DNA of 64,000 bases from positions 407,794 through 471,793 of the forward strand of contig NZ_JNYZ01000011.1 of NCBI RefSeq assembly GCF_000717335.1, in the 5' to 3' direction. Below the pieces are notes generated by a model. It saw nothing but the letters and a program-made list of their open reading frames with translations, was not told the DNA's origin and did not search any database. The translations under genes and the position numbers were made by a program. Shown here one piece after another: positions 36,168-44,703 of this stretch. The DNA comes from Amycolatopsis jejuensis. GTDB taxonomy: Bacteria; Actinomycetota; Actinomycetes; Mycobacteriales; Pseudonocardiaceae. Within the stretch, counting starts at the first letter, position 1. Every line of letters starts with the position of its first letter.

Positions 36168-36535
36168 CAACCGACCCGATCCACCCTGATCATCAGCATC
36201 ACACCGACCAAACCCGACGCCGACACGCGACCCGGCTGTTCCACCTGGCCATGGGCACCCACCTGATCATCGGCATCACACCCACCAAACCCGACGACGC
36301 GACCCGACCGTTCCACCTAGCCGGGCGCAGCCGCTGACAACCGACTCGATACGCAACGATCGTCGGCATTACGCCCACCAAACACCACACCCACCCCGCG
36401 ACCCGGCTGTTCCACCCAGCCGTAGCCAGGCTCAACCCCAGACAACCGACCCGATACACCCCGATCATCGAGCATCACCACAGCCACCGAACACCACACC
36501 CACCGGCAGCCCGCAACACCCAGCCGGGACCGGGC
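36168..36535. repeat. Array made of the tails of two convergent TetR genes
   Basis: About four decayed copies of a 75-115-base unit begin near 36182, 36260, 36353 and 36460. The left part of each (TGATC-TC-GCATCAC ... CGGCTGTTCCACC) copies codons of the + TetR tail. The right part (GACAACCGACTCGAT) equals the antisense of the last codons of the - TetR (IESVV). No intact reading frame. Confidence 0.85.
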
Positions 36536-37168
36536 TCAACCCCGGACAACCGACTCGATGCCCGCGATCAGCAGCTCCAACCCAAACGCGAACCGGGCCT
36601 CGAAGTCGAGCAGTGGTTCCACCGGTCCCGCCGCCAGGTGGGCGTATTGCTGCGCGCCAAGAACGTCCTTCAGCACGTCGATCTCGCCGCCCTGTGCGCC
36701 CTGTTCCTCCAGCGCCTCCCCCAGCACGAAACAGAACAGCGCACTCGCCGCCCACAGTGCGTGTTTCCTGGTCAGGCCCGCGGCCAGCATGCAGCCGACC
36801 AGAGTGTCCACATAGGTCAGGTTGCTGTGTTTGGCCGCGTAGTTCCCGCCGACGATGCGGGCGCCGTCGCGGTGGGTGAGCAGTGCCGTGCGCAGGCCGG
36901 AGGCCATTGCCCGCGCTCGGGGCGCCCACTCGCCGGAAGCGGGCAGAATCGATACTGCCCCGGCCAGAATCGACTCGGCCATCTCGTCGATCAGCGCGTC
37001 CTTGCCGTCGAACAGCCGGTAGATCGCCGGCAGGTGCAGGCCGAGCCGGTCGGCCAGCTGCCGCATGGTGAGCGCCTCCAGCCCACCCGCGTCGACCAGC
37101 TCCAGTGCTTCCCGGACTGCCCGCTCGGCGCGCGTCGCGGCAATTCCCCGCCTCGGCTCGGTTGACAT
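36536..37168 (-). CDS. TetR-family regulator (TetR_C type)
   Basis: 210 residues from ATG 37168. HTH at ~20-60 (TMRQLADRLGLHLPAIYRLF) and a tetracycline-repressor-like C-terminal domain. Divergent from a reductase gene; a long inverted repeat fills the gap, so it likely represses both. Inducer unknown. Confidence 0.92.
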   Translation of the reverse strand: MSTEPRRGIAATRAERAVREALELVDAGGLEALTMRQLADRLGLHLPAIYRLFDGKDALIDEMAESILAGAVSILPASGEWAPRARAMASGLRTALLTHRDGARIVGGNYAAKHSNLTYVDTLVGCMLAAGLTRKHALWAASALFCFVLGEALEEQGAQGGEIDVLKDVLGAQQYAHLAAGPVEPLLDFEARFAFGLELLIAGIESVVRG

Positions 37169-37219
37169 GTTAACGACGTTACCAATACCCTTGCCGAGGC
37201 GGCAAGTAACATCGTTAAC
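37169..37219. promoter_or_regulatory. TetR operator, long inverted repeat
   Basis: Arms GTTAACGACGTTAC (37169-37182) and GTAACATCGTTAAC (37206-37219) are complementary except for one base and separated by 23 bases. Each arm has its own GTTAAC palindrome, so two dimers could bind. Confidence 0.75.
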
Positions 37220-37234
37220 AATGGAGGGAACGCC

Positions 37235-38194
37235 GTGTCCCTGAGCACTGAAATCACCGTTGGAACCGACGTCGTCGTCCGGCAGTTGCGCTGGGAGGCC
37301 GACGGCGTCGTCTCCCTGCAGCTGGCCACTCCCGGCGGCGAGCTGCTGCCGCCGTGGGAACCGGGTTCGCACATCGATGTCGTGCTGCCGAACGGCGTCG
37401 AGCGGCAGTACTCGCTGTGCGGACCGCCGGGCGAACGCGCGTACTACCGGATCGGCGTGCGCCGGGAACGCGCGAGCCGGGGCGGTTCGGAGTACGTCCA
37501 CGCCTTCCTGCGGCCCGGCCAGCGGCTCACCATCAAAGGCCCGCGGAACAATTTCGGCTTCCGGCCCGCTGAATCGTATGTCTTCGTGGCCGCCGGAATC
37601 GGCATCACCCCGATTCTGCCGATGATTCGCGAGGCGGAATCACAGCATGCCGACTGGCAGCTGTACTTCGGCGGCCACACCAGCGCGTCGATGCCGTTCC
37701 TTGACGAACTTCGCAGCTACGGACCCCGGGTCCGCTGCCATCCGGCGGACACCGTCGGCCGGATTCCGTTGCCGGAACTCGAAAAACCAGCGCAATCGGG
37801 TGCGAAGGTCTACGCCTGTGGTCCGGCTTCCCTGCTGTCCGATTTGGACACTGCGGCGGAAAACTGGCCCGACGGTACGTTGCACCTGGAACGATTCAAA
37901 GTCCGCGAAATACCCCCGGCCGAGAACAAGCCGGTCGAAGTCGTGTGCGCGGCGTCGAAGAAAACCGTGTCCGTACCCGCGGACAAAAGCATCATCCGCG
38001 CGCTGGAGGACGCCGGAATCCGGCCACCGACGTCGTGCCGGTCCGGGATTTGCGGGTCATGTGAAACGCGGGTTCTCGAAGGCATTCCCGAGCACCGCGA
38101 CGGCATTCTTTCCGCAAGCGAGCAAAAAGCCGGTGACCGGATGTTCGTCTGTGTTTCGCGGGCGCGCACCCCGCGCCTCGTCCTCGACCTGTGA
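37235..38194 (+). CDS. Phthalate dioxygenase reductase-type oxidoreductase (FMN, 2Fe-2S)
   Basis: 319 residues from GTG 37235, with GGAGGG upstream. Flavin domain with RQYSLCG, NAD domain with AAGIGITP and YACGP, and a C-terminal plant-type 2Fe-2S domain with Cys268, Cys273, Cys276 and Cys306. Such reductases (VanB, PDR) feed electrons from NADH to a Rieske oxygenase. No Rieske oxygenase is encoded nearby; the next gene is a flavin split-barrel protein. Confidence 0.92.
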   Translation: MSLSTEITVGTDVVVRQLRWEADGVVSLQLATPGGELLPPWEPGSHIDVVLPNGVERQYSLCGPPGERAYYRIGVRRERASRGGSEYVHAFLRPGQRLTIKGPRNNFGFRPAESYVFVAAGIGITPILPMIREAESQHADWQLYFGGHTSASMPFLDELRSYGPRVRCHPADTVGRIPLPELEKPAQSGAKVYACGPASLLSDLDTAAENWPDGTLHLERFKVREIPPAENKPVEVVCAASKKTVSVPADKSIIRALEDAGIRPPTSCRSGICGSCETRVLEGIPEHRDGILSASEQKAGDRMFVCVSRARTPRLVLDL

Positions 38195-38206
38195 CGGGAG
38201 ACCCCC

Positions 38207-38872
38207 ATGACCAGCACTGCCGCCGACGCGTACACCCCCATCACCATGGACCGTGTCCGGGAGATCATCGGTTTCCCGGAACAGTTCATCGCCGAGAAAA
38301 AGGAACCCCGGCTCGGTGAATTCGCCATGCGGTTCATCGCGCACAGCCCATTCTTCTGCGTCGCGAGTTTCGGCGCGGACGGCCTGATGGACGTCGGCCC
38401 GAAAGGCGACCCGCCCGGTTCGGTCCGCATTCTTGACCCGTGGACGCTCGCCATCCCCGACCGGCCCGGCAACAAATTCGCCGACACCTTCGAAAACATC
38501 ACCGTGAACCCGTCGATCGGGCTCGTGTTCTTCGTGCCCGGACTGCGTGAGGTGATGCGGGTGAACGGCGACGCCTTCGTCACCGACGACCCGGAATTGC
38601 TCGGTATGCTCGGCGCCGACGGAAAACCAGCGGCACTGGCGACCATTGTCCGGGTACGCGAGGTATTCGGGCAATGCGGAAAGGCAGTGATCCGCGCAAA
38701 ATTGTGGGAAGGCGATACCCGGGGGCTGGCGAATGCGGTCACCCTCGGCGGCGATTTCTACACCCTCACCATCGCCGAACACGCGCAGAAGATGAACGAC
38801 AGCCTCGGCGAACTCGTCGGCGGCGGCCTGCACGAAGCAATCGACGAGAACTACCGGAACGAACTCTTCTAG
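38207..38872 (+). CDS. Pyridoxamine 5'-phosphate oxidase-like FMN-binding protein
   Basis: 221 residues, 12 bases after the reductase, with GGGAG upstream. A split-barrel flavin-binding fold of the MSMEG_1061 type: the GEFAMRFIAHSPFFCVASFGADG and DVGPKGDPPGSVRI regions mark the barrel strands. It may take electrons from the preceding reductase. Substrate unknown. Confidence 0.82.
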   Translation: MTSTAADAYTPITMDRVREIIGFPEQFIAEKKEPRLGEFAMRFIAHSPFFCVASFGADGLMDVGPKGDPPGSVRILDPWTLAIPDRPGNKFADTFENITVNPSIGLVFFVPGLREVMRVNGDAFVTDDPELLGMLGADGKPAALATIVRVREVFGQCGKAVIRAKLWEGDTRGLANAVTLGGDFYTLTIAEHAQKMNDSLGELVGGGLHEAIDENYRNELF

Positions 38873-38944
38873 TACCAAGGGGCAGACTTTCCCGGCTTCG
38901 GCCGTTTTCGCGGGTAGGTTCGGCGGAAACGGAGAGGAAGAACG

Positions 38945-39754
38945 TTGCCTGAGATCCCCAAGACCATCATCGTCACCGGAGCCAGCGACGGGATCGGCGC
39001 GGCAGCCGCGCGGCACCTCGCCGGTCTCGGGCACCGGGTGGTGGTCGTCGGCAGATCAGCGGACAAGGTCGAGGCGATCGGCCGGGAACTGGGCGCCGAC
39101 CACTTCAGCGCGGACTTCACTCGACTGGACGACGTCCGAACCCTTGCCGAAACTCTCACCGAGCGCTACCCGCGCATCGACGTACTTGCCAACAACGCCG
39201 GAGCCATTCTCGGCAAGCGCACCGAAACCGCGGACGGCTTCGAGGAGTCCTTCCAGGTCAACTACCTCGCCCCGGTCCTGCTCACCACCCTGCTCCTGGA
39301 CCCGTTGCTGGCCGGGCGCGCGACGGTGATCCAGACCGCGAGCAACGCCGCCCGGCTGTCCGCGCGCGTCCGCCTCGACGACCTCGGCACCACCGAGGGC
39401 TACACGCCGGTCCGCGCGTACGGCAACGCCAAGCAGGAGCTCGTCCTGTTCACCCAGGAACTGCACAATCGCTACCACGGCAAGGGATTGTCCACCGTCG
39501 CGTTCCATCCCGGCGGGACGGCGAGCAGGTTCGCCCAATCCAGCCGGAGCGCGGTCGGCACGCTGTTCCGGACACCGATTCCCCGGCTGCTCTTCCAGTC
39601 CCCGGAAAAGGCCGCCCGGCAGCTCGTGCGGTTCGCCGTCGACCGTGACTGGGAATCCGGCGCCTACTACGAATCCGGCCGGATCCGCGCACTCAAGACG
39701 CCGCCGATCGCGGGCGAGCTGTGGGAGCGCAGCATGGAGCTCGTCGCCCGGTAA
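38945..39754 (+). CDS. SDR-family oxidoreductase
   Basis: 269 residues, TTG start at 38945 with GGAGAGGAAG upstream. TGASDGIG cofactor loop, NNAG, and the Tyr-x-x-x-Lys pair in AYGNAKQE. It resembles the retinol dehydrogenase/WWOX-like group. Spaced 72 bases from the reductase pair; possibly co-transcribed. Substrate unknown. Confidence 0.88.
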   Translation: MPEIPKTIIVTGASDGIGAAAARHLAGLGHRVVVVGRSADKVEAIGRELGADHFSADFTRLDDVRTLAETLTERYPRIDVLANNAGAILGKRTETADGFEESFQVNYLAPVLLTTLLLDPLLAGRATVIQTASNAARLSARVRLDDLGTTEGYTPVRAYGNAKQELVLFTQELHNRYHGKGLSTVAFHPGGTASRFAQSSRSAVGTLFRTPIPRLLFQSPEKAARQLVRFAVDRDWESGAYYESGRIRALKTPPIAGELWERSMELVAR

Positions 39755-39759
39755 TTCCG

Positions 39760-39789
39760 TTGCCGCGACACCGATTCCCTGCCTACGAT
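39760..39789 (+). promoter_or_regulatory. Leaderless promoter of the phosphotransferase gene
   Basis: TTGCCG (39760-39765), 18-base spacer, TACGAT (39784-39789), then 7 bases to GTG 39797. No Shine-Dalgarno sequence. Confidence 0.6.
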
Positions 39790-39796
39790 CCCCTTC

Positions 39797-40672
39797 GTGC
39801 GGTCCCGTCCTGCCACCATCGATGACGACACCATTGCGCGCGCCATTGCCGCGCACTGGCTGTCCGACGTCCCCGAAATCGCTTACCTGCCCTGGGGTTT
39901 CGGCGCGCATCACTGGCGCGCGCACGGCAGTGGGACCACGTTGTTCGTCACCCTCGACCAGCTGGCCACCCGGCACACCGCGGCCTCGCTGGAAAGCACC
40001 TACGCGGCCGCCTCAGCATTGGGGCTCAGCTTCGTCTGCGCGCCGATCCCGGCCCGATCGGGCCGGTTCACGGTCGACACCGGGGCGGGCGTCCTCAGCG
40101 TCACCCCGATGCTCGACGGCCGAAGCCCGGCCCAAGACGAGATGGACGAGCAGCAGATCCGCGAAGCACTCACCGAACTCCACCGCACGCCGCCGCCCAC
40201 GGGCCTGCGCAGGTGGACGCCGCAGGTCAGCGCGGAATTCGCCGACGACCTGCGCGCCCGCACCGCCGAGCCGTGGACGTCCGGTCCGCTGGCCGAGGAA
40301 GCCCGTACCGCACTCGCCGCCCGCGCGCCCGACATCAAGCGCTGGACCGACCGCTACCTGGAGCTGGCCGACGTCGCCACCCGCCGGGAGTGGGTGCCGA
40401 CGCACGGCGAACCACACAACGACAACCAGGTCGTGGCGGCCGGGAAACTCTGGCTGGTGGACTGGGAATCCCTCGCGCTGGCCCCCCGCGAACGCGATTA
40501 CGCCGACCTGCCCGCCACGCCCGGACTGGACCCCGAGATGGTCGAACTTTTCGCCCTCGACTGGCGGCTGTCGGAACTACGCGAGTACGCCGACTGGTTC
40601 CACGCCCCGCACACCGGCACCGAAGACGACCACCTCGCGCTGCAAGGCCTGCACGAGGAGCTCACGTGGTGA
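39797..40672 (+). CDS. Aminoglycoside phosphotransferase-fold kinase
   Basis: 291 residues. Kinase-like APH fold: catalytic loop HGEPHNDN and the metal Asp in LVDWES. It may phosphorylate a small alcohol or a drug; APH folds are common in actinomycetes and the name does not prove resistance. The gene end overlaps the convergent decarboxylase-like gene by 11 bases. Confidence 0.85.
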   Translation: MRSRPATIDDDTIARAIAAHWLSDVPEIAYLPWGFGAHHWRAHGSGTTLFVTLDQLATRHTAASLESTYAAASALGLSFVCAPIPARSGRFTVDTGAGVLSVTPMLDGRSPAQDEMDEQQIREALTELHRTPPPTGLRRWTPQVSAEFADDLRARTAEPWTSGPLAEEARTALAARAPDIKRWTDRYLELADVATRREWVPTHGEPHNDNQVVAAGKLWLVDWESLALAPRERDYADLPATPGLDPEMVELFALDWRLSELREYADWFHAPHTGTEDDHLALQGLHEELTW

Positions 40673-41672
40673 GCAGCTCCGGCACGAAGATGTCCTCCAC
40701 CGTCAGCCGCCGCTTCGACAGTCCCTGCTCGAAATGCCACCGCAGGAAAGCGTCCACCGACGCGCGGTTCTTCTCCACGCCGTAGGGCCACCAGTCCTCG
40801 CCGAACAGGCGGCGGTTCTCGTCGTACAGCTCGCTGAACCACGGAACCATGCCCGCCGACCCCATGTGGTTGAAGATCCGGCCGTGCCGATAGTCCGCCA
40901 TTGCGGTTTCCTTGGCGTCGACGAACCCTTGGTACACCTTCCGCGCCAGCCCCGGGTGCTGCGCGAGCAAATCCTTGCGCACCACCACGGTGTGCATGAT
41001 CGGCCGGATGCCGGTGCGGCGGTAGTAGTCGCGCTCGAGGCTGACGTAGTCCGGGAACAACCGCGCGACATTCGGCGAGTTCTCGAGCACCGCGCGCGGA
41101 ACGTCGGCGGAGATCAACGCATCGATCTCGCCGTCGTCGAGCATCTGGCCGAGTGCTTTCCCCTGCGGGGCGGGCTGCACGTCGACCTCGGCCGGGTGCA
41201 GCCGCGGGACGAAGTCGAACCACTCCATCGGCCAGTCGAACCCGCCGATGACCCAGCGGCTCTGCTCCGGCTTCACGCCGTACTCGTCGGACAGCACGCC
41301 CTTGGCCACCACCCCGGCGTCGTGCCCGTAGGTGGCGAACTCGCCGATGGTCTTGCCTGCCAGGTCCTGCGGCGTGCGGATTCCGCTGGCGGTGTTGACG
41401 TAGATCGCGGAATGCCGGAACTGCCGGTTGGGGAACACCGGAATCGCGAGGTACGGCGACTCCTCGTCGAGGTCCAGGGTGCGCAGGTAGAACGTGAGAC
41501 CCAGCTCGGCGACGCCGAACTCGCGGTCCCGGACCGTCCGCTCGAAGATGTCCGAAACGATGTCTGCGGTGTGCATGGTCGCGTCGACGCCTTCGAAACC
41601 GGCAGTGCCGTCGAAGAGCGCGCGGGTGTTGTCGTAGCGGTAAATGCCGATGTCGACCGGGATGTCGCTCAT
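40662..41672 (-). CDS. 4,5-dihydroxyphthalate decarboxylase-like protein
   Basis: 336 residues; ATG 41672 is favoured by AGGAGG 5 bases upstream (GTG 41675 is the alternative). It has the fold of periplasmic binding proteins but no signal peptide. The motifs AIPVFPNRQFRHSAI and the following nucleotide-like loop are typical of the Pht5-type 4,5-dihydroxyphthalate decarboxylases. That links it loosely to the reductase at 37.2 kb. An atypical solute-binding protein is the alternative. Confidence 0.82.
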   Translation of the reverse strand: MSDIPVDIGIYRYDNTRALFDGTAGFEGVDATMHTADIVSDIFERTVRDREFGVAELGLTFYLRTLDLDEESPYLAIPVFPNRQFRHSAIYVNTASGIRTPQDLAGKTIGEFATYGHDAGVVAKGVLSDEYGVKPEQSRWVIGGFDWPMEWFDFVPRLHPAEVDVQPAPQGKALGQMLDDGEIDALISADVPRAVLENSPNVARLFPDYVSLERDYYRRTGIRPIMHTVVVRKDLLAQHPGLARKVYQGFVDAKETAMADYRHGRIFNHMGSAGMVPWFSELYDENRRLFGEDWWPYGVEKNRASVDAFLRWHFEQGLSKRRLTVEDIFVPELLTT

Positions 41673-41700
41673 CACCGCCTCCTCTCTCCGACCTCAATAC

Positions 41701-41712
41701 TAAACGCGTTTA
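41701..41712. promoter_or_regulatory. Palindromic operator between decarboxylase-like and MarR genes
   Basis: TAAACGCGTTTA is a perfect 12-base palindrome in the divergent promoter region, likely bound by the adjacent MarR protein. TACGAT (41746-41751) is a probable -10, 8 bases before ATG 41760. Confidence 0.65.
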
Positions 41713-41759
41713 CTATAATCCGGCAAGTGACCTGCGACACCCGGCTACGATGCACCACA

Positions 41760-42227
41760 ATGGACAAGGACGCGCTCACCGACCTCTTCACCACGGCCTC
41801 CCTCGGTGCTCCGGAGAACGCCGTGGGCTTCGTGATGTGGCGCGTCGTGCACCGCTACGTCCGCGAGATCGACCAGGCACTCGCGCCGCTGGACCTCACG
41901 CACCTGCAGTTCCAGACCCTCGCCCTGGCCGGATGGCTGAACCGGTCCGGCGAAGCGGTGACCCAGTCCGGCCTCGCGGCGTCCGGCGACATCCACCCGA
42001 TGCAGGTGTCGCAGATCCTCAAGACGCTCGAACGCAAGGGTTTCATCGTGCGGTCACGCAGCGCCGAGGACGTGCGCGCCAAGCAGGTCGAGGTCACCGA
42101 TGCCGGCGGCGCGGCGCTGCGCGAGGCCCTGCCGCTCGTGATCGAGGTACAGCACCGGATCTTCGGCGACGAAGGCCTTCCCGGCGGTGCGCTGCTGGAA
42201 ACCCTGCTGCGCCTGGACAATTCCTGA
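41760..42227 (+). CDS. MarR-family regulator
   Basis: 155 residues from ATG 41760. Winged HTH of MarR (~55-110, SGLAASGDIHPMQVSQILKTLERKG, then the beta wing with RSAEDVRAKQV). Divergent from the dihydroxyphthalate decarboxylase-like gene, which it likely represses through the palindrome at 41701. An aromatic acid would be the usual kind of inducer. Confidence 0.92.
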   Translation: MDKDALTDLFTTASLGAPENAVGFVMWRVVHRYVREIDQALAPLDLTHLQFQTLALAGWLNRSGEAVTQSGLAASGDIHPMQVSQILKTLERKGFIVRSRSAEDVRAKQVEVTDAGGAALREALPLVIEVQHRIFGDEGLPGGALLETLLRLDNS

Positions 42228-42259
42228 CCCGGTTGCCCGTTTCCCCCTGACGATCTTCC

Positions 42260-42289
42260 TTGTCGTGACTGGTGTGCCGTCGCTAACCT
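42260..42289 (+). promoter_or_regulatory. Leaderless promoter of the esterase gene
   Basis: TTGTCG (42260-42265), 18-base spacer, TAACCT (42284-42289), 8 bases to GTG 42298. Confidence 0.55.
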
Positions 42290-42297
42290 CGGCGACC

Positions 42298-43134
42298 GTG
42301 CAAGCAGAAACCCCCATCGTGCTCGTCCACGGACTCTGGCACGGCAGCTGGTGCTGGAGCCTCGTCGCCGAAGAACTGGCCTCCCGTGGCCTGTCCTCGG
42401 TCGCCGTCGACCTCGACGGGCACGGGCTGAAACACCGCCCGGCCCACCTGACCTGGAGCGATCCGGCCGCCGTCGCGACCACGCCGTCGCGGCTCGCCGG
42501 GCTCACCGCGTCGTCGGCCGCGGCCACCCTCGTCCGGCAGATCACGCGGATCGGCGACGGACGACCCTGTCTCGTCGTGGCACACAGCATGGGCGGAATC
42601 GTCGCGACCGCAGCCGCCGAACTGGCACCGGAGCTCTTCGCCGGGCTGGTGTACGTGGCTGCGCACGCCCCGGTGTCCGGGCAGCCGTCCGACACCTATC
42701 GCGCGCGCGACGAAGGCGCCGGAGACACCGTGCCGCAGCTGTTCGCCGCCGACCCGGCGGTGGTCGGCTCGTTCCGGATCGACCTCGGCCGGCGCGACCT
42801 GGTGCGCTCGACCTTCTACCACGACGTCGACCCCGAAACCGCCGACGCCGCCATCGCCCTGCTCAGCCCCGAAGCACCGGCCGGTTTCAGCGCGGAGGCA
42901 GTGCAGGTGAGCGCGGCAAGGTACGGCAGCATTCCCCACGGATATGTTCTGTGCACTCAAGACTACGCGGTTCCGATCGCCTTGCAACGCCTTTTCGTGA
43001 AGGAGATCGACGAGATCTCGGCCCGGCCCACCACGGTGACCGAGTTCGAGTCCTCGCATTCGCCGTTCCTCTCGCGACCGGCCGAGCTGGCCGAGGCCAT
43101 CGCGACATTCCCTGCGTCACAACAGGATTCGTAG
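42298..43134 (+). CDS. Alpha/beta hydrolase (EstC / hydroxynitrile lyase-like group)
   Basis: 278 residues from GTG 42298; upstream starts would include the promoter. Oxyanion stretch VLVHGLWHGSWCW and elbow AHSMGG with the nucleophile Ser, His near the end in SSHSPFLS. This matches the salicylate esterase/hydroxynitrile lyase-type family. Its last 18 bases overlap a broken gene on the other strand. Confidence 0.88.
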   Translation: MQAETPIVLVHGLWHGSWCWSLVAEELASRGLSSVAVDLDGHGLKHRPAHLTWSDPAAVATTPSRLAGLTASSAAATLVRQITRIGDGRPCLVVAHSMGGIVATAAAELAPELFAGLVYVAAHAPVSGQPSDTYRARDEGAGDTVPQLFAADPAVVGSFRIDLGRRDLVRSTFYHDVDPETADAAIALLSPEAPAGFSAEAVQVSAARYGSIPHGYVLCTQDYAVPIALQRLFVKEIDEISARPTTVTEFESSHSPFLSRPAELAEAIATFPASQQDS

Positions 43135-43335
43135 CGGATCCTCGATGATCGTGCGGAATGCGGTGAGCCACTGAGCCGCCAGTGCGCCGTCGAGTGCCCG
43201 GTGGTCGCTGGAAAGGGTGACCGTCATGATCGTCGCGCTGGTGAGCGACCCATCATCGGCGACGACCGGCCGCCGCGTCGCGTTCGATGCCGTAGCTGCC
43301 GAGGTTCGAAATCGCGATCTCCAGCTCGGCCTGCA
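43117..43335 (-). pseudogene. Remnant of a dihydrolipoamide acyltransferase (E2)
   Basis: The last ~50 codons encode RPVVADDG, MTVTLSSDHRALDG and the end of the 2-oxo acid dehydrogenase E2 catalytic domain, with the catalytic His-x-x-x-Asp-Gly. Upstream, in another frame, comes the ISNLGSYGIE motif. About 20 codons between them are missing and the frame is shifted. The rest of E2 is absent. It meets the next pseudogene near 43334. Confidence 0.85.
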
Positions 43336-43875
43336 GGAAAACGTAGCCGAGCAGTACGGCGCGAGCCGGATTCCGGTGCGCGGAGCGCTCAGCATTCTGG
43401 AAGCCGACGGCCTGGTAAAGCTCGTCGCGAACTCCGGTGCGTGAGTGTCGCAGTTCGATCTCGACGAATGCGAGGAGTTCTACCGCATCCGCGAGCAGAT
43501 CGAGCCGCTGCTGCTGCGCGCAAGCCTGCCCGGCCTCACCGCCGACGCCTTCGACCGCATGGACGAACTCGCCGAGCAGATGGCCGGTACCACCGACGCA
43601 CCCGAGTTCCTCCGGCTGGACCGCGAGTTCCACAACCTGTCGTACTCCGGCGCGAAAACCGTGGTGCCGGACGAGATCGTCCAGCGGATGTGGAACATGA
43701 CCCACCGGCTGATGTTCACCCAGGTCTTCCAGGAACAAGGCGACCACGTAGTGCACGACGAGCACCGCGCGCCCTCCGCGAGGCTGACGAGGACCAGGCC
43801 GCGCTGGTATGCCTGGGCCACATCCGCCGCACCCGGCTGCAACTGGCCCGGCACCCTGAGCAGTTTTCGCGCTGA
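43334..43875 (+). pseudogene. GntR/FCD regulator pseudogene
   Basis: It starts in the middle of a GntR helix-turn-helix (AEQYGASRIPVRGALSILEADGLV). An in-frame TGA at 43442-43444 follows, then the FCD domain in the same frame (FDLDECEEFYRIREQIEP). The stop stands where relatives have Arg, so CGA to TGA fits. Near 43770 the frame shifts once more; the tail LGHIRRTRLQLARHPEQF continues in another frame to 43875. Three lesions show it is dead. Confidence 0.85.
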
Positions 43876-43895
43876 TTTCTTGCGGAGGAGGAACC

Positions 43896-44160
43896 ATGCC
43901 TTCGCCCGGACTGGCGGTCAACCTCATCGGACTGACGGTGCCGGACGTGCACGCCGCAATCGATTGGTACGGCGACGTTTTCGGCTTCCGCTGCATCATG
44001 GGCCCCGCGTACTGGACACAACCGGCCACGGCGAGGCAGCGACGGTATTCGGCTGCCGGTTCCGCCGGGCATGGCAAGCACATCTGCTCACGGCGAACTC
44101 GGTCGGGCTGGAGTTGTCCCAATTCCTCGACCCGCCAACGAAACCGCTGTTCCCGACCAG
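43896..44160 (+). pseudogene. Glyoxalase/VOC-family pseudogene
   Basis: ATG 43896 with GGAGGAGG upstream begins a VOC protein (VNLIGLTVPDVHAAIDWY...FGF). Near 44005 the frame shifts; GHGEAATVFGCRFRRAWQAH and SVGLELSQFLDPPT continue in a second frame. The second half of the domain is missing and runs into the repeat array. Confidence 0.82.
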
Positions 44161-44703
44161 TATGGGCTGCCCACGCCGATGCCCAGCTCACGTCGGTTAC
44201 CCGCTCAGAGATCTCCACCCCGCGCCGGTTACCGCCGCTGGCTTCGCTCGCATGGGCAGCCCACGCACATTCCCTGCCCGCATCGGCTGCCTGGCGTGGG
44301 TTCCCGACCCACACCGGCTGCCCGGCGCAAGTCCCCAACCCACACCGGCCGCCTGGCGCAGGTCACCGACCCACACCGGCTGCCCGGCGCAAGTCCCCAA
44401 CCCACACCGGCCGCCTGGCGCAGGTCACTGACCCACACCGGCTGCCCACGCACCTTCCCGACCCACACCGTCCGCCTAGCGCAGGTCCCCAACCGCATCG
44501 GCTGCCTGGCGCATGTCCCCGACCCACGCCGGTTACCGAGACTGACCCGCCAGCATCCCGAGCCGACGCCGGTCCACACCCACACCAGCAGCCGACCCGC
44601 CCCGCCGTTGACCGGGCACCGAATCCCCCCACCCGAACCACTCACGCCGTCCCCTGCCGACCGGATCGTGACACCCTGACGCCAGGACAGCCGGGTCCCG
44701 CAG
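44161..44703. repeat. 31-bp minisatellite with 62-bp higher-order period
   Basis: Direct units of 30-31 bases starting CCACACCGG, at 44309, 44340, 44371, 44402, 44433 and 44463, then degenerating. Units 1 and 3 are identical, and 2 and 4 differ by one base, so a 62-base pair was copied recently. Flanks carry older variants. There are no spacers, so this is not a CRISPR array. Lies between the VOC remnant and the convergent TetR gene. Confidence 0.9.

Noticed and set aside
41701..41712. KstR site upstream of the MarR gene
   Set aside because: AACnnGTT is present, but the outer T and A of the motif are C and C. A MarR palindrome fits better.
44309..44520. CRISPR array
   Set aside because: Units are directly contiguous, with no unique spacers and no cas genes.
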